From an uncultured Bacteroidales bacterium (GTDB lineage: Bacteria; Bacteroidota; Bacteroidia; Bacteroidales; UBA932), in the NCBI GenBank assembly GCA_946415475.1, contig CAMKSQ010000002.1, positions 62,001 through 126,000 on the forward strand: a stretch of DNA of 64,000 nucleotides, given 5' to 3'. The notes under the pieces are model-generated. The model was not told the DNA's origin. It saw only the letters and a list, made by a program, of their open reading frames with translations, and made no database searches. The first letter of the stretch is position 1; each line of letters begins with the position of its first letter. Of the stretch, positions 8,124 to 16,788 are shown piece after piece. A program made the translations under genes and the position numbers.

Positions 8124-11100
8124 CTAATAGGCCTTGAAAGACGCCCAGTCGGTAGCCGCCTCTGCCCCGCTTTGCAAGGATGTAGAAAGGTTGCTGAAGA
8201 AGTCAAAGCCCGTCCAAGCCTCAATCTGGTCTACGGAGGTCACATAAGGCAGGTAGTTGGTGGAGCCGTTGGGATAGTTGTCGCGATGCTCCAGCCAGAA
8301 ACCAATGGCCGACGCCCCGGCAACAGATCCGGCATTCCACTTCACCTTCAGCAGCACCTTCCAATAATAGTTCGGTACCGGCAGCACTTTCCCGTCGCGG
8401 GTATTGGTAATGGTTTGGATGGTCTCGTTGCCCCCCTTCTTGCGGAAAGCCGCACCCGTCACGACATATACCGTGTCGGAGTTGTGTTCAACAACCGAAC
8501 GGACAGCATCCTCCAAATTGGCCCAGACTCCCCCGTTGAAGCCATTTTGCAGCTGCGGAGTCATATTGGTGGAGAAATACGTCTGCGCCATCATGGCATC
8601 CACCCCATTCCGGTCGGCATTGGGCAGCTGATGGCCACGGGCATAATGCTGGCTTGCATAGGTATCGGACGATACATTCACACCATATCCCTTATACACC
8701 GACGTCTGCTTGGACTGCGGCACAATGGGATCATAGTTCCAGTCCTCAACACGTCCGTTTCCCAAATGGTCGGCGCAAAGCGGATAGGCAACCCAATAGG
8801 AGGCATACATGGCAGGGTCATAAAGGATGGTGTAATTGCGGGCCTTCTTCCCGCCCATCTGCGCATAATGCGTCACGGTATACAAATCATTCAGGGCCGA
8901 TGTCGTTGTGCCGGCCATCTCCCCAACGGTATAAGAAGGCATTTCCAGCCAACCGCCCGGAGTAAACGCAGCCTTGGCAAGGGTGGTAAAGTTGACGATG
9001 GCGCCATAGTGCTCCACGTAGGTCTGCGTAGAAGAATCGAACTCTACCACATAGGCCTTTACGTAATAAGTAGTCTGTTCCGACAAGGACGGTAAAACGC
9101 AGGAGAAGTTCCCGGAAGTAGCCGCATCACTGTCTTTGGCCACCACAAACTGCTCCGGATGCGCCAGGTTGTTTAAGTCGGTATAGTTGGTGTCCCAGTA
9201 GAAGCCCGCTTCCAGGATGCCATTTGTCGCTCCGGAATAAGATCCGGACAAAACAGCATTAACTGCCTTTATATCAGTAGCGTCCGCTGTAGTAACTGTC
9301 GCATTGGGGATTGAAGAGTTTGACCATTCGATGCGAATCTCCTGGATATAGTTGGCACCATCGTTAGAACGAATTCCCACATAAGAATAGTCTTTAGAAA
9401 AAGTAATCTTCTGCCTCACAACCTCTTCTGAAGAAGAAGTCACAGAACCAACCTTTGTTCCCTTTTCCTCATTGGAACCATATAAGTGCCCGCTTCCGTA
9501 AGCCGTTTTTTTAGCATATACATCCACAGTCTTTGTTCCCGGAGCCAGCGTGATTGTAACCGAACGCACATTTCCACCTGAGGCTTTAGTCCAAAGCCCC
9601 ATTGGATTGCTATCCCTCATTTGGATGGTATTATTTGCTCCCTTGGTAGAGTAGCCCTCATATACAGCAGTTGACCCTCCCGTGCAAGATTTATCGGACC
9701 ATGCAGTATACGAAGTAACTCCCGTGAGTTCCCAGGTAATCACATCCACTTTCATTCCACTAGGCTGCGCACCTGTGGCAATGGCGGATGCGCCTGCCAT
9801 TGCCGCCGAATTAACCTGGACATAGGGATTTGCCACTGAGGTAACGCTATATGTGTAGTTTTTACTATATTCGAGGGCCTCCAAGTCAGCGCTCTCTTCC
9901 GTAACGGTTACGTACGATGTACTTCCCCCCTCCGGCGTATAGGCGACCAAATAAGCCGCAGCATCCTCCACGCCCGTCCAGCTCAGGTGAACAGTATTCT
10001 TCACATGATCATCCAGCGACGCCTGAAGATTCGTCGGTTCAGGCAAAGCGATTCGGGCATCATTTTTTGCGACTGCGGAAACTTTTTTAACGCTTATTCC
10101 ACCACCATTCACACGCAAAAAGCCCGTGTGGATATGCAGATCGCGAACATCCATCTGATAAACCGTTTCGCCTGCCGAGGTGGAAACAGAAGCAAGGGCT
10201 CCATCCAGTGTACCACCATTCGTGGCACTCAAAAACAGCGTACGACTGTCGACACCCGTAGCGAGCGTCACAGTGACATAGGCCAGTTCCTCTGTAAACA
10301 CCGGCAACTGGATATAGGGGGTGCCATTATTCATGCCGATATTGCCAGCAGAATAGGTCATGTTGCCGCCCCACTTATCTCCGTACGGTTTTGAATAAGA
10401 AGCCAAATTGGAATAGGAGCCCGTCATGCCAGCATCTTTGGCATCTGTCGCCGTAAACTCCGCGTAATCACCTTCAAACGTATTCTCCACACCGGCTACT
10501 TCCACCATGTTCACGTTGAACTTGGTGAGTTTTCCGTCGGCAAATGCCAGCGTGCGGCCGGCCGAGGCCAGGTCCACCGTTTTGGTATAGGTAGTGGTTT
10601 CCGTGCGGACGCTTACGGTGAAATTATCGGCCAGGACCCGTGCGCCAAGACGGAACCACACCACAATCTCTCCACTATAGGTAGTGGCTTGAGCAGGCGT
10701 GAGTTTCAACGAGTTTCCGCCGCTGACAAACGTTTCTGAGAGTTCGCCGGTGGCCGGATTCAGACTGTAGGCCCCGTGCAGGTTTCCCTCGGTGGTGGAA
10801 AAGGTAATCCGCTGGATGCGCTCTGCGGTGCCAGGGGCCTTGATAACCATGCGGGCCGTGGCGCCCAGGCGGGCGAAACGGGCGTTGAGCTCCGTGGGCC
10901 TTTCCGTTGCAAAGTGCTGGTGCTCAGCCACTAAAACATCGGCCTGAATATCGAAACTGTTGGCCGGGAAGGTTTGTTCTGCGGGCAGGGTAACAAGGTA
11001 CTGCTCCCCTACTTGGGTCAGGGCCGCCGACGGATACACAAAGCTGTAGTCGTACGGGGCCTCCACCGCGCCGGGCAGCGACAGACCGAAGATGGCCGTT

Positions 11101-11384
11101 GCAGCAGGGCCGGTAAGCGGTTCCGACTCCGCCTTGGGCTGCACCACGCCGTTCCCTACCTCGAATACACCCAGGGCGTCTCCGGCCTGCCAGAGGATGC
11201 CGTATGCATCGCCAAGGTCATCAATGACGGTTTTGGTGGCCGGATCGCCGGCTTTTACCTGCATTTGGAAGCGGTTTGCCGCAGGTTCTGGCTGGAGGAC
11301 AGGCTCCTCCTGGATACGGGAACAGGACAGGGCGACCAGGGCAGCCACCCCCATCCACAAAAAGGAATGTACGCTGTGTTTCAT
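8124..11384 (-). CDS. Surface lipoprotein: fimbrillin-like N-terminus, Fn3-like module, C-terminal DNA/RNA non-specific endonuclease (1086 aa)
   Basis: The signal peptide ends in a lipobox around VALSC near residue 20. Residues about 35-290 are fimbrillin-like. A fibronectin III-like module follows near residue 450 (PEPTNLQASLDDHVKNTVHL) and a second beta-rich part runs to about 800. The last 260 residues match the DNA/RNA non-specific endonuclease family (NucA type): YARGHQLPNADRNG carries the catalytic His and the RGH signature, and the downstream Asn and Tyr-rich strands are present. The family cuts DNA and RNA in a metal-dependent way. Attached to the cell surface, it could degrade extracellular nucleic acid for food or biofilm turnover, which is inference. 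It follows a 51-residue peptide gene by 12 bases. The first residue of the motif is Ala rather than the usual Asp (DRGH). Confidence 0.85.
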   Translation of the reverse strand: MKHSVHSFLWMGVAALVALSCSRIQEEPVLQPEPAANRFQMQVKAGDPATKTVIDDLGDAYGILWQAGDALGVFEVGNGVVQPKAESEPLTGPAATAIFGLSLPGAVEAPYDYSFVYPSAALTQVGEQYLVTLPAEQTFPANSFDIQADVLVAEHQHFATERPTELNARFARLGATARMVIKAPGTAERIQRITFSTTEGNLHGAYSLNPATGELSETFVSGGNSLKLTPAQATTYSGEIVVWFRLGARVLADNFTVSVRTETTTYTKTVDLASAGRTLAFADGKLTKFNVNMVEVAGVENTFEGDYAEFTATDAKDAGMTGSYSNLASYSKPYGDKWGGNMTYSAGNIGMNNGTPYIQLPVFTEELAYVTVTLATGVDSRTLFLSATNGGTLDGALASVSTSAGETVYQMDVRDLHIHTGFLRVNGGGISVKKVSAVAKNDARIALPEPTNLQASLDDHVKNTVHLSWTGVEDAAAYLVAYTPEGGSTSYVTVTEESADLEALEYSKNYTYSVTSVANPYVQVNSAAMAGASAIATGAQPSGMKVDVITWELTGVTSYTAWSDKSCTGGSTAVYEGYSTKGANNTIQMRDSNPMGLWTKASGGNVRSVTITLAPGTKTVDVYAKKTAYGSGHLYGSNEEKGTKVGSVTSSSEEVVRQKITFSKDYSYVGIRSNDGANYIQEIRIEWSNSSIPNATVTTADATDIKAVNAVLSGSYSGATNGILEAGFYWDTNYTDLNNLAHPEQFVVAKDSDAATSGNFSCVLPSLSEQTTYYVKAYVVEFDSSTQTYVEHYGAIVNFTTLAKAAFTPGGWLEMPSYTVGEMAGTTTSALNDLYTVTHYAQMGGKKARNYTILYDPAMYASYWVAYPLCADHLGNGRVEDWNYDPIVPQSKQTSVYKGYGVNVSSDTYASQHYARGHQLPNADRNGVDAMMAQTYFSTNMTPQLQNGFNGGVWANLEDAVRSVVEHNSDTVYVVTGAAFRKKGGNETIQTITNTRDGKVLPVPNYYWKVLLKVKWNAGSVAGASAIGFWLEHRDNYPNGSTNYLPYVTSVDQIEAWTGFDFFSNLSTSLQSGAEAATDWASFKAY

Positions 11385-11396
11385 GATGCCTGCCGT

Positions 11397-11552
11397 TTAA
11401 AAGTCCAATGGATTATCCAAAACATTGCCTCCGCCAAAACCTTCTCCCGGGGCGTTGTTGTCTCCGTAGTTGCTCAGGTTGAGCAGGGCCCCTTCCGGCT
11501 GCAACACGATGGGCTGCGCCGTGGGGGCGGTATAGATGATGCGTTCTTTCAT
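11397..11552 (-). CDS. Small leader-like peptide gene (51 aa), paralog C
   Basis: I chose the ATG at 11552 (MKERIIYTAPTAQPIVLQPE) because it aligns with the two paralogous peptides; the frame upstream covers the promoter of the divergent gene. It shares Y-x-A-P-x5-I-V-x3-E-G with the others but has Leu-Leu in place of the following Ile/Val-Cys. The C-terminal half is Gly/Asn-rich (GEGFGGGNV) and ends in DF, as paralog A does. It lies 12 bases before the nuclease lipoprotein gene on the same strand. Function unknown. Confidence 0.65.
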   Translation of the reverse strand: MKERIIYTAPTAQPIVLQPEGALLNLSNYGDNNAPGEGFGGGNVLDNPLDF

Positions 11553-11570
11553 GCTTGTTTGATTATGGAT

Positions 11571-11602
11571 TTGTAAATATAGCATTATTTTTTGTAATTT
11601 TG
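11571..11602 (+). promoter_or_regulatory. Promoter of the DUF3467-kdsC-maf-mutY run
   Basis: TTG (11571-11573), 21 bases, then TAATTTTG (11595-11602), a close fit to the Bacteroidota promoter. The leader to the ATG at 11626 would be about 20 bases. Confidence 0.7.
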
Positions 11603-11625
11603 TACAGTTTAAAGCACTATTTACC

Positions 11626-11970
11626 ATGGATAACAATCAGCCTAAACCCCAGAATCAGATTCAGTTGGAACTTAAGCCGGAAATTGCCAAAGGCTCTTAC
11701 TCTAACCTGGCCATCATATCGCATTCCCGCAGTGAGTTCATCATCGACTTCGCCACTACCCTGCCCGGGCTGGCCAAGCCGGAGATCGGCAACCGGATCA
11801 TCATGACTCCGGAACACGCCAAACGCCTGATGAACGCCCTGTTCGACAACATTTCCAAGTATGAGGCCCAGTTCGGCGTCATCGACCTGGGCGGCAAGGG
11901 CCCGCAGCAAGGCGGCGGTACGTTCAACCTGGCCGATTTCGGCCCGCTGGGAGGCGGAAGCAAGTCCTAG
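11626..11970 (+). CDS. DUF3467 family protein
   Basis: A 114-residue soluble protein. The central part (YSNLAIISHSRSEFIIDFA, then MTPEHAKRLMNAL) is typical of DUF3467, a short family found in Bacteroidota whose biochemical role is not established. The C-terminus is Gly-rich. It has its own promoter (11571-11602) and is followed within 20 bases by kdsC on the same strand, so co-transcription is likely. There is no signal peptide, so a cytoplasmic location is expected. Confidence 0.85.
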   Translation: MDNNQPKPQNQIQLELKPEIAKGSYSNLAIISHSRSEFIIDFATTLPGLAKPEIGNRIIMTPEHAKRLMNALFDNISKYEAQFGVIDLGGKGPQQGGGTFNLADFGPLGGGSKS

Positions 11971-11995
11971 ATTCTTCGCTTCGCTCAGAATGACA
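11969..11995. repeat. Interspersed repeat, family A copy 1 (GCGAAGCGAA type)
   Basis: AGATTCTTCGCTTCGCTCAG followed by AATGACA. Related copies are at 22667-22695 and 49586-49612. This one runs from the stop codon of the DUF3467 gene into the start of kdsC and contains the kdsC ATG (11990-11992). Confidence 0.75.
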
Positions 11996-12520
11996 AAAGA
12001 GAAAATTCTCAGCATCAAGGCCTTTGCCTTTGATATAGACGGCGTCGCTACGGACGGCAGCGTGTTCTGCAACAGCGACGGTGACCTCCTGCGCACCTAT
12101 GACGCCAAAGACGGCTTTGCCATCCGCATGGCTGTCATGAACGGATTCCCCGTAGCCGTCATTACCGGCGGCAGCTCGGAAAGCATCCGGAAACGCATGA
12201 TTACCAGCGGCGTAAAGCCAGAAGATGTGTTCCTGCACTGTCGGGACAAAAGGGAGCAGTTCCACCAGTTCTGCGAGCGCTACAACTTGCAGCCGGAAGA
12301 TGTCATGTATTTCGGGGACGATGTCCCGGATATGGACGTCATGAAGGAATGCGGCTGCGGCGTATGCCCCGCGGATGCCGTGGAAGAAGTCATCGCCATC
12401 GCCGACTGGGTATCCACCCGTCCGGGCGGCAGGGGCTGCCTCCGCGAATGCATCGAAGGCACCCTCCGCGCACAGGGGAAATGGGTGTTCAATCCCGGTG
12501 AATACAAGCGCAAATTCTAA
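11990..12520 (+). CDS. kdsC: 3-deoxy-D-manno-octulosonate 8-phosphate phosphatase (KdsC)
   Basis: A HAD-superfamily enzyme of 176 residues, the usual KdsC length. It removes phosphate from KDO-8-phosphate to give KDO for lipopolysaccharide. Motif I is FDIDGVATDG with the nucleophile D15 and acid/base D17; motif II is ITGGSS; motif IV is GDDVPDMD. The C-terminal GGRGCLRE segment is typical of KdsC. The start was chosen at 11990 because MTKEKILSIKAFAFDIDG gives the family's normal short N-terminus; this ATG is supplied by an interspersed repeat. It is followed after 5 bases by maf, suggesting one transcript with maf and mutY. Confidence 0.92.
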   Translation: MTKEKILSIKAFAFDIDGVATDGSVFCNSDGDLLRTYDAKDGFAIRMAVMNGFPVAVITGGSSESIRKRMITSGVKPEDVFLHCRDKREQFHQFCERYNLQPEDVMYFGDDVPDMDVMKECGCGVCPADAVEEVIAIADWVSTRPGGRGCLRECIEGTLRAQGKWVFNPGEYKRKF

Positions 12521-12525
12521 GGACC

Positions 12526-13122
12526 ATGGACCTGAACGGCAAGCAAATCATCCTGGGCAGCAACTCCCCCAGACGGCGGGAATTGCTAAAAGGCTTAGAT
12601 CTTGATTTTACGATAGATACGGGCAATAACTTCGAGGAACACTTCGGTGAAGATGTCCCCTATGACGCCGTTCCCCGCCTCATGGCGGAAGGAAAATCCC
12701 GTGGCTTCCACCGTCCCCTGCTGGACAATGAAATATTGATTACGGCCGACACCATGGTCATCCTGCCTCCGGCCAACGGCCGCCCCGGAGAAATCCTGGG
12801 AAAACCCAAGGACCGGGCCGATGCCTGCCGCATGCTCCGGGACCTTTCCGGCCGGGGACACCACGTCACCACCGCCGTAACCATCCGGGACAAACACCGG
12901 GAGGAAACCTTCGAGGTGACCACCCAGGTGTGGTTCAAGCCCCTCACGGAAGCGGAAATCAGCTATTATGTAGACAAGTACAAGCCCTTTGACAAAGCGG
13001 GCGCCTACGCCATTCAGGAATGGATTGGCCATGTGGGCATTACACGCATAGAGGGCTCGTATTTCAACGTAGTGGGCTTCCCCGTACAACGGGTCTATGA
13101 AAAGCTGCAAAGCTTCCTCTGA
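12526..13122 (+). CDS. maf: Maf-like nucleotide pyrophosphatase
   Basis: 198 residues, normal for the Maf/Ham1 fold. Maf proteins hydrolyse non-canonical or excess nucleoside triphosphates (dTTP/UTP class) to monophosphates and were first described as septum-formation inhibitors. The signature SNSPRRRELL is near the N-terminus, with ITADTMV and LGKPKDRADA downstream and the conserved KAGAYAIQ segment. Cytoplasmic. It starts 5 bases after kdsC and its TGA overlaps the ATG of mutY by one base (TGATG), so translational coupling is likely. Confidence 0.92.
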   Translation: MDLNGKQIILGSNSPRRRELLKGLDLDFTIDTGNNFEEHFGEDVPYDAVPRLMAEGKSRGFHRPLLDNEILITADTMVILPPANGRPGEILGKPKDRADACRMLRDLSGRGHHVTTAVTIRDKHREETFEVTTQVWFKPLTEAEISYYVDKYKPFDKAGAYAIQEWIGHVGITRIEGSYFNVVGFPVQRVYEKLQSFL

Positions 13123-14171
13123 TGCATCCTTTTTCCAAAACCATACTGGACTGGTACGCCTGTTACGGCAGGGACCTTCCCTGGCGCCGTACGCAGGACC
13201 CGTATGCCGTATGGCTCAGCGAGATTATCCTCCAGCAAACCCGGATTGTGCAGGGTATGGAGTATTGGAAACGTTTCTTAACACGCTTTCCAACAGTTCA
13301 GGACCTGGCCACAGCCTCCGAAGATGAGGTTATGCGCCTCTGGGAGGGTCTGGGCTATTATTCCCGCGCCAGGAACCTGCATGCCGCAGCGAAACAGATC
13401 GTCGATCTGGGCGCGTTTCCTACCACTTTGGAGGGCATTTCGTCCCTCAAAGGTGTGGGAGATTACACCGCCGCCGCCATCGGTTCCATTTGCTTCGGTT
13501 TGCCGGCGGCCGTGGTGGACGGCAACGTATACCGGGTCCTTGCCCGCTACTTCGGCCTGGAAACGCCCGTAGGGACCACCGCCGCCAAGAAGGAATTCAC
13601 CGCCCTGGCACAGCGCCTGCTGCCGCCCCAGGAGGCATCGGCCTTTAATCAGGGCATGATGGACTTCGGCGCCCTGCAATGTACGCCGCAGAAACCGGAC
13701 TGCCTCACCTGCCCCCTGCAGAGCAGCTGTCATGCGTACCGTACCGGACGGCAGGCACTGCTACCCGTTAAAAAAGCCGCAGTCAAGGTGCAAGAACGGC
13801 ATCTTAGCTACGTATACGTGCGTTTTAACGGAGAAACCGCCATCCGCAAACGCCCCGCCGGGGACATCTGGCAAGGGCTCTGGGAGCCGCTGGTGACCGA
13901 TGCCGGGATCTCACCGGCTTCGGAAAAATGGTTTTTCGCAAAGCCTTGCGAAAAATATTTTTGCGAAGACACTTTGTATTTACTCCGCAAGGGCGTCAAG
14001 CACCAGTTAACCCACCGCACCATCCTGGCCGATTTCTACCTCTGGGAGCCTGCAGAAAGGCCTCAGTTACCGGAAGACTATATCTGGATACAAGAAACGG
14101 AGCTTGACCGTTACGGCAAGCCCCGCCTCTTTGAAAAACTGTTGGAGATTGTCGGCCCAAGCCGGCAATGA
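13122..14171 (+). CDS. mutY: A/G-specific adenine glycosylase (MutY)
   Basis: 349 residues. MutY removes adenine mispaired with 8-oxoguanine in base-excision repair. The HhH-GPD domain occupies residues about 25-190: catalytic Glu in SEIILQQTR (E34), helix-hairpin-helix LKGVGDYTAAAI, and catalytic Asp in VVDGNVYRV. The [4Fe-4S] loop has the C-x6-C-x2-C-x5-C spacing in CTPQKPDCLTCPLQSSC. The C-terminal 130 residues form the NUDIX-like 8-oxoG recognition domain. The start overlaps the maf stop codon. It converges with the MscS-type gene, with one base between the two stop codons. Confidence 0.95.
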   Translation: MHPFSKTILDWYACYGRDLPWRRTQDPYAVWLSEIILQQTRIVQGMEYWKRFLTRFPTVQDLATASEDEVMRLWEGLGYYSRARNLHAAAKQIVDLGAFPTTLEGISSLKGVGDYTAAAIGSICFGLPAAVVDGNVYRVLARYFGLETPVGTTAAKKEFTALAQRLLPPQEASAFNQGMMDFGALQCTPQKPDCLTCPLQSSCHAYRTGRQALLPVKKAAVKVQERHLSYVYVRFNGETAIRKRPAGDIWQGLWEPLVTDAGISPASEKWFFAKPCEKYFCEDTLYLLRKGVKHQLTHRTILADFYLWEPAERPQLPEDYIWIQETELDRYGKPRLFEKLLEIVGPSRQ

Positions 14172-14172
14172 C

Positions 14173-16788
14173 TTACTGCTTAGGTACTTCCTTAATATAC
14201 ACATCCTGCTGCGGGAACGGAATCTCGATTCCATTCTCGTTGAAGGCGTTATAGATGGCCTCACGGCAAGCAGCCGGGAAGGAACCATAAGTATCTACCG
14301 TGGTAAACAGCAGGATAAGCAGATCCACGGAACTGTCGCCAAAATTGGACACGCGCACCGTAATCCCCTTCTTCTGGTCCACCAGCTGGCGGCCGTACTT
14401 ATCCTTGACCAGCAGCGGCTGCAGGGCCTCCAGAATCACTTTCCGGGCCTTTTCTACATCCGTACCGTACTTAACCCCCACCGTGAAGGTGACCAGCTGG
14501 TAGTAATTGTTGCGGGTAAGGTTCTTGAAGTTCTTGCCGAACAGGGCCGTATTGGTAAAGAAGATGATGGAACCGTCCACGGCCTCGATCTGGGTGCTCT
14601 GGTAGCTCAGGCCCACCACAGTACCGCGCGTGCCGTCACATTCCACAATATCCCCCACGCGTACGCGCCCGCTCATGAGCTGCACACCGTAGAAGAAGTT
14701 GTTCAGGACGTCCTTCATGGCAAAACCAATACCGGTTGCAAGGCCCGTAGAGACCAGCGTAAGGCCGGAAGCCGGGATGCGGAGCATCACGAAAACGATG
14801 ATGATATACAGGCCCCAGCCAAGCAGCGTAATAATGTTATTGGCCAGGTTGAAGTTGATATCCGTCTCCTTGAAAGCAACGCCGTCACCCAGTTTGCGGA
14901 GGGCCGCCTTGGTCCGCCAGACGCGGACGAAAGCCTTGACAGCATACACGAGGTACCGGAACAGGAAGAACAGGCACACCACCATGACGATATTCAGCAG
15001 CGATACCGAGAATCCGTCCTCGCCGTAGTGGATAAACGGTTTAAAGAAGATTTCCTGTGCAACCGTAGTGAAATTGAACACCTTGCAGGCCATGAACACC
15101 GCGCACGGGAAGGAAATCACGAGCAACGACGGAACCACGGTCCGTTTCAGGAGATCATACAGCCAGGTCACCTCGATATAGGCACCGATACCGGACGGCA
15201 GCGGCAGCGAAGGATTGGCCTGCCGATACAGCATCTTGCGCTCTTTGACGTGACGCTCATGATAGCGCGTAAGCAACTCGCCGAGTGCAATCACGCTCTC
15301 CAGCAGGGCCAGCTGGAACATCCACCAGATCATAAGCAGCAGGGAGCCCATCACTACGCCGGCCCAGGAAATCAGGGTGGCGATAAGCATGACTACGGCC
15401 CCTATCCACAGCAGCCATTTGTCTTCCCGTGCCACTTTCTTGAGCCGTTTGGCGGCTATCCAGAACTGCCAGATCGTGAAAACAAGCACCAGCGCCGGGT
15501 ATACCAGGTTGATGACGCTGTTGGGAATGAAGATGATCCGGAAGTAAATGACGATGAAGGCCATGAGGAGCGTGGGCAGGTATGCCCGGACAGTCACCGC
15601 ATTCTGGTCATGTTCCAGACGGATAAGCAGTGAGGTGAAGATGGCGGCAATGAGCCAGGTAAATTCACCCATCATGCCCAGCGAGCGCTGGATGAAGGTA
15701 TTGTCCGTGAACTGCGCGTTCACCAGCAGGAAAATGCCAAACAGGACATCGCCCAACAGTGCAATCACCATACCCTTCCGCTGCAGGAACCACTCCGAAG
15801 CGAACCACTTCGTTTTCTTAAGCCCCAGATTGACGATAAGCATGGCGATGGCCGTAGCAAACACCAGGATGAGCAGCAGCAGGAATGAGTAAAAATACAC
15901 GATAGGACCACGCCAGGAACTGGTAACCTCTTTCTCGGCCAAATCATCCAGTTGCAGGCTGTAGCGGCTTCTCAAATCCGCCATAGCCTTTCTTAAGCGG
16001 TACGGGAAGCGTTGGAGGGTGGTGATGTAACTTCCCTGCCCTTCGACAAAAAGCTTCTCCTGGACGGAGGAATAGCGTTCCTGGGCATAGTCGTAGGCGC
16101 TGCGCAGGAGCTCGTCCGTCTGTACGTAATATTCGTTATCCCTGTCGATTTGCTGGAGCTGCTCCCAGTAATAGGCCACAATCTGTTCCGCCATATACAG
16201 ACAGCTGTCGCGCATGGCGATGGTGGCATCGTCCATACGCAGCACCAGCGAATCCTTAACAAAATCGGGCGTTGCCACCGCCATGGTATGCACGGTATCG
16301 GCCTGTGCCAGGACCATGGAGGCGGAATCCAGCGCAACGGCTATTTCCCTCTTTTGCTCAATTTCCTCCGCAGTGCGCTCCGGGGGCATTTTCCGCAGGG
16401 TGAGCACCAGACGGTTGTAGCGGTCCATCTCCGTAGTTAAAGCGGACTTGATTTCCGCATACGGGGTATTCTGGCTTTTGAACTGCTCGTACTGCTTGGT
16501 AATCTCGTTGAGGGCAAACGTGAGGTCGAACGTGTTCTCCGACGCCTGCGAATACAGCATGATGGAGAGCTCGTTGCACTCATCCACCAGCGTTGCCAAT
16601 TTCTCATGCTGCTCCTGGATGCGTTTTTCCGCCGTTCCGCTGATGCGGATGAGGTTGGCGTAGGTTTCCTTGAGTTCCATCAGCAGCACCGTGAGCGTAT
16701 GTTTCAGGTTGGCCTCCTGAAACACCGCCCCCAGCGGAAGTACCACCAGGAGGGCGCACAGGGCTGCTATTAGTCTTTTCTTTCTCAT
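14173..16788 (-). CDS. Large MscS-family mechanosensitive channel
   Basis: 871 residues. After an N-terminal hydrophobic segment there is a predicted helical extracytoplasmic domain (about 25-290), then around ten membrane helices (about 295-680). The last 190 residues are the MscS core: pore-lining helix and beta domain GLATGIGFAMKDVLNNFF, then VGDIVECDGTRGTVVGL, then NLTRNNYYQLVTF. This resembles large MscK/MscM-like channels, which release solutes under membrane tension. Its ATG overlaps the serB stop by 4 bases (ATGA), so it is probably co-transcribed downstream of serB. The C-terminus ends cleanly; no frameshift is seen. Confidence 0.85.
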   Translation of the reverse strand: MRKKRLIAALCALLVVLPLGAVFQEANLKHTLTVLLMELKETYANLIRISGTAEKRIQEQHEKLATLVDECNELSIMLYSQASENTFDLTFALNEITKQYEQFKSQNTPYAEIKSALTTEMDRYNRLVLTLRKMPPERTAEEIEQKREIAVALDSASMVLAQADTVHTMAVATPDFVKDSLVLRMDDATIAMRDSCLYMAEQIVAYYWEQLQQIDRDNEYYVQTDELLRSAYDYAQERYSSVQEKLFVEGQGSYITTLQRFPYRLRKAMADLRSRYSLQLDDLAEKEVTSSWRGPIVYFYSFLLLLILVFATAIAMLIVNLGLKKTKWFASEWFLQRKGMVIALLGDVLFGIFLLVNAQFTDNTFIQRSLGMMGEFTWLIAAIFTSLLIRLEHDQNAVTVRAYLPTLLMAFIVIYFRIIFIPNSVINLVYPALVLVFTIWQFWIAAKRLKKVAREDKWLLWIGAVVMLIATLISWAGVVMGSLLLMIWWMFQLALLESVIALGELLTRYHERHVKERKMLYRQANPSLPLPSGIGAYIEVTWLYDLLKRTVVPSLLVISFPCAVFMACKVFNFTTVAQEIFFKPFIHYGEDGFSVSLLNIVMVVCLFFLFRYLVYAVKAFVRVWRTKAALRKLGDGVAFKETDINFNLANNIITLLGWGLYIIIVFVMLRIPASGLTLVSTGLATGIGFAMKDVLNNFFYGVQLMSGRVRVGDIVECDGTRGTVVGLSYQSTQIEAVDGSIIFFTNTALFGKNFKNLTRNNYYQLVTFTVGVKYGTDVEKARKVILEALQPLLVKDKYGRQLVDQKKGITVRVSNFGDSSVDLLILLFTTVDTYGSFPAACREAIYNAFNENGIEIPFPQQDVYIKEVPKQ

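Noticed and set aside
11861..11989. Longer N-terminus for KdsC
   Set aside because: It would overlap most of the DUF3467 3' end in another frame and add residues not found in the family.
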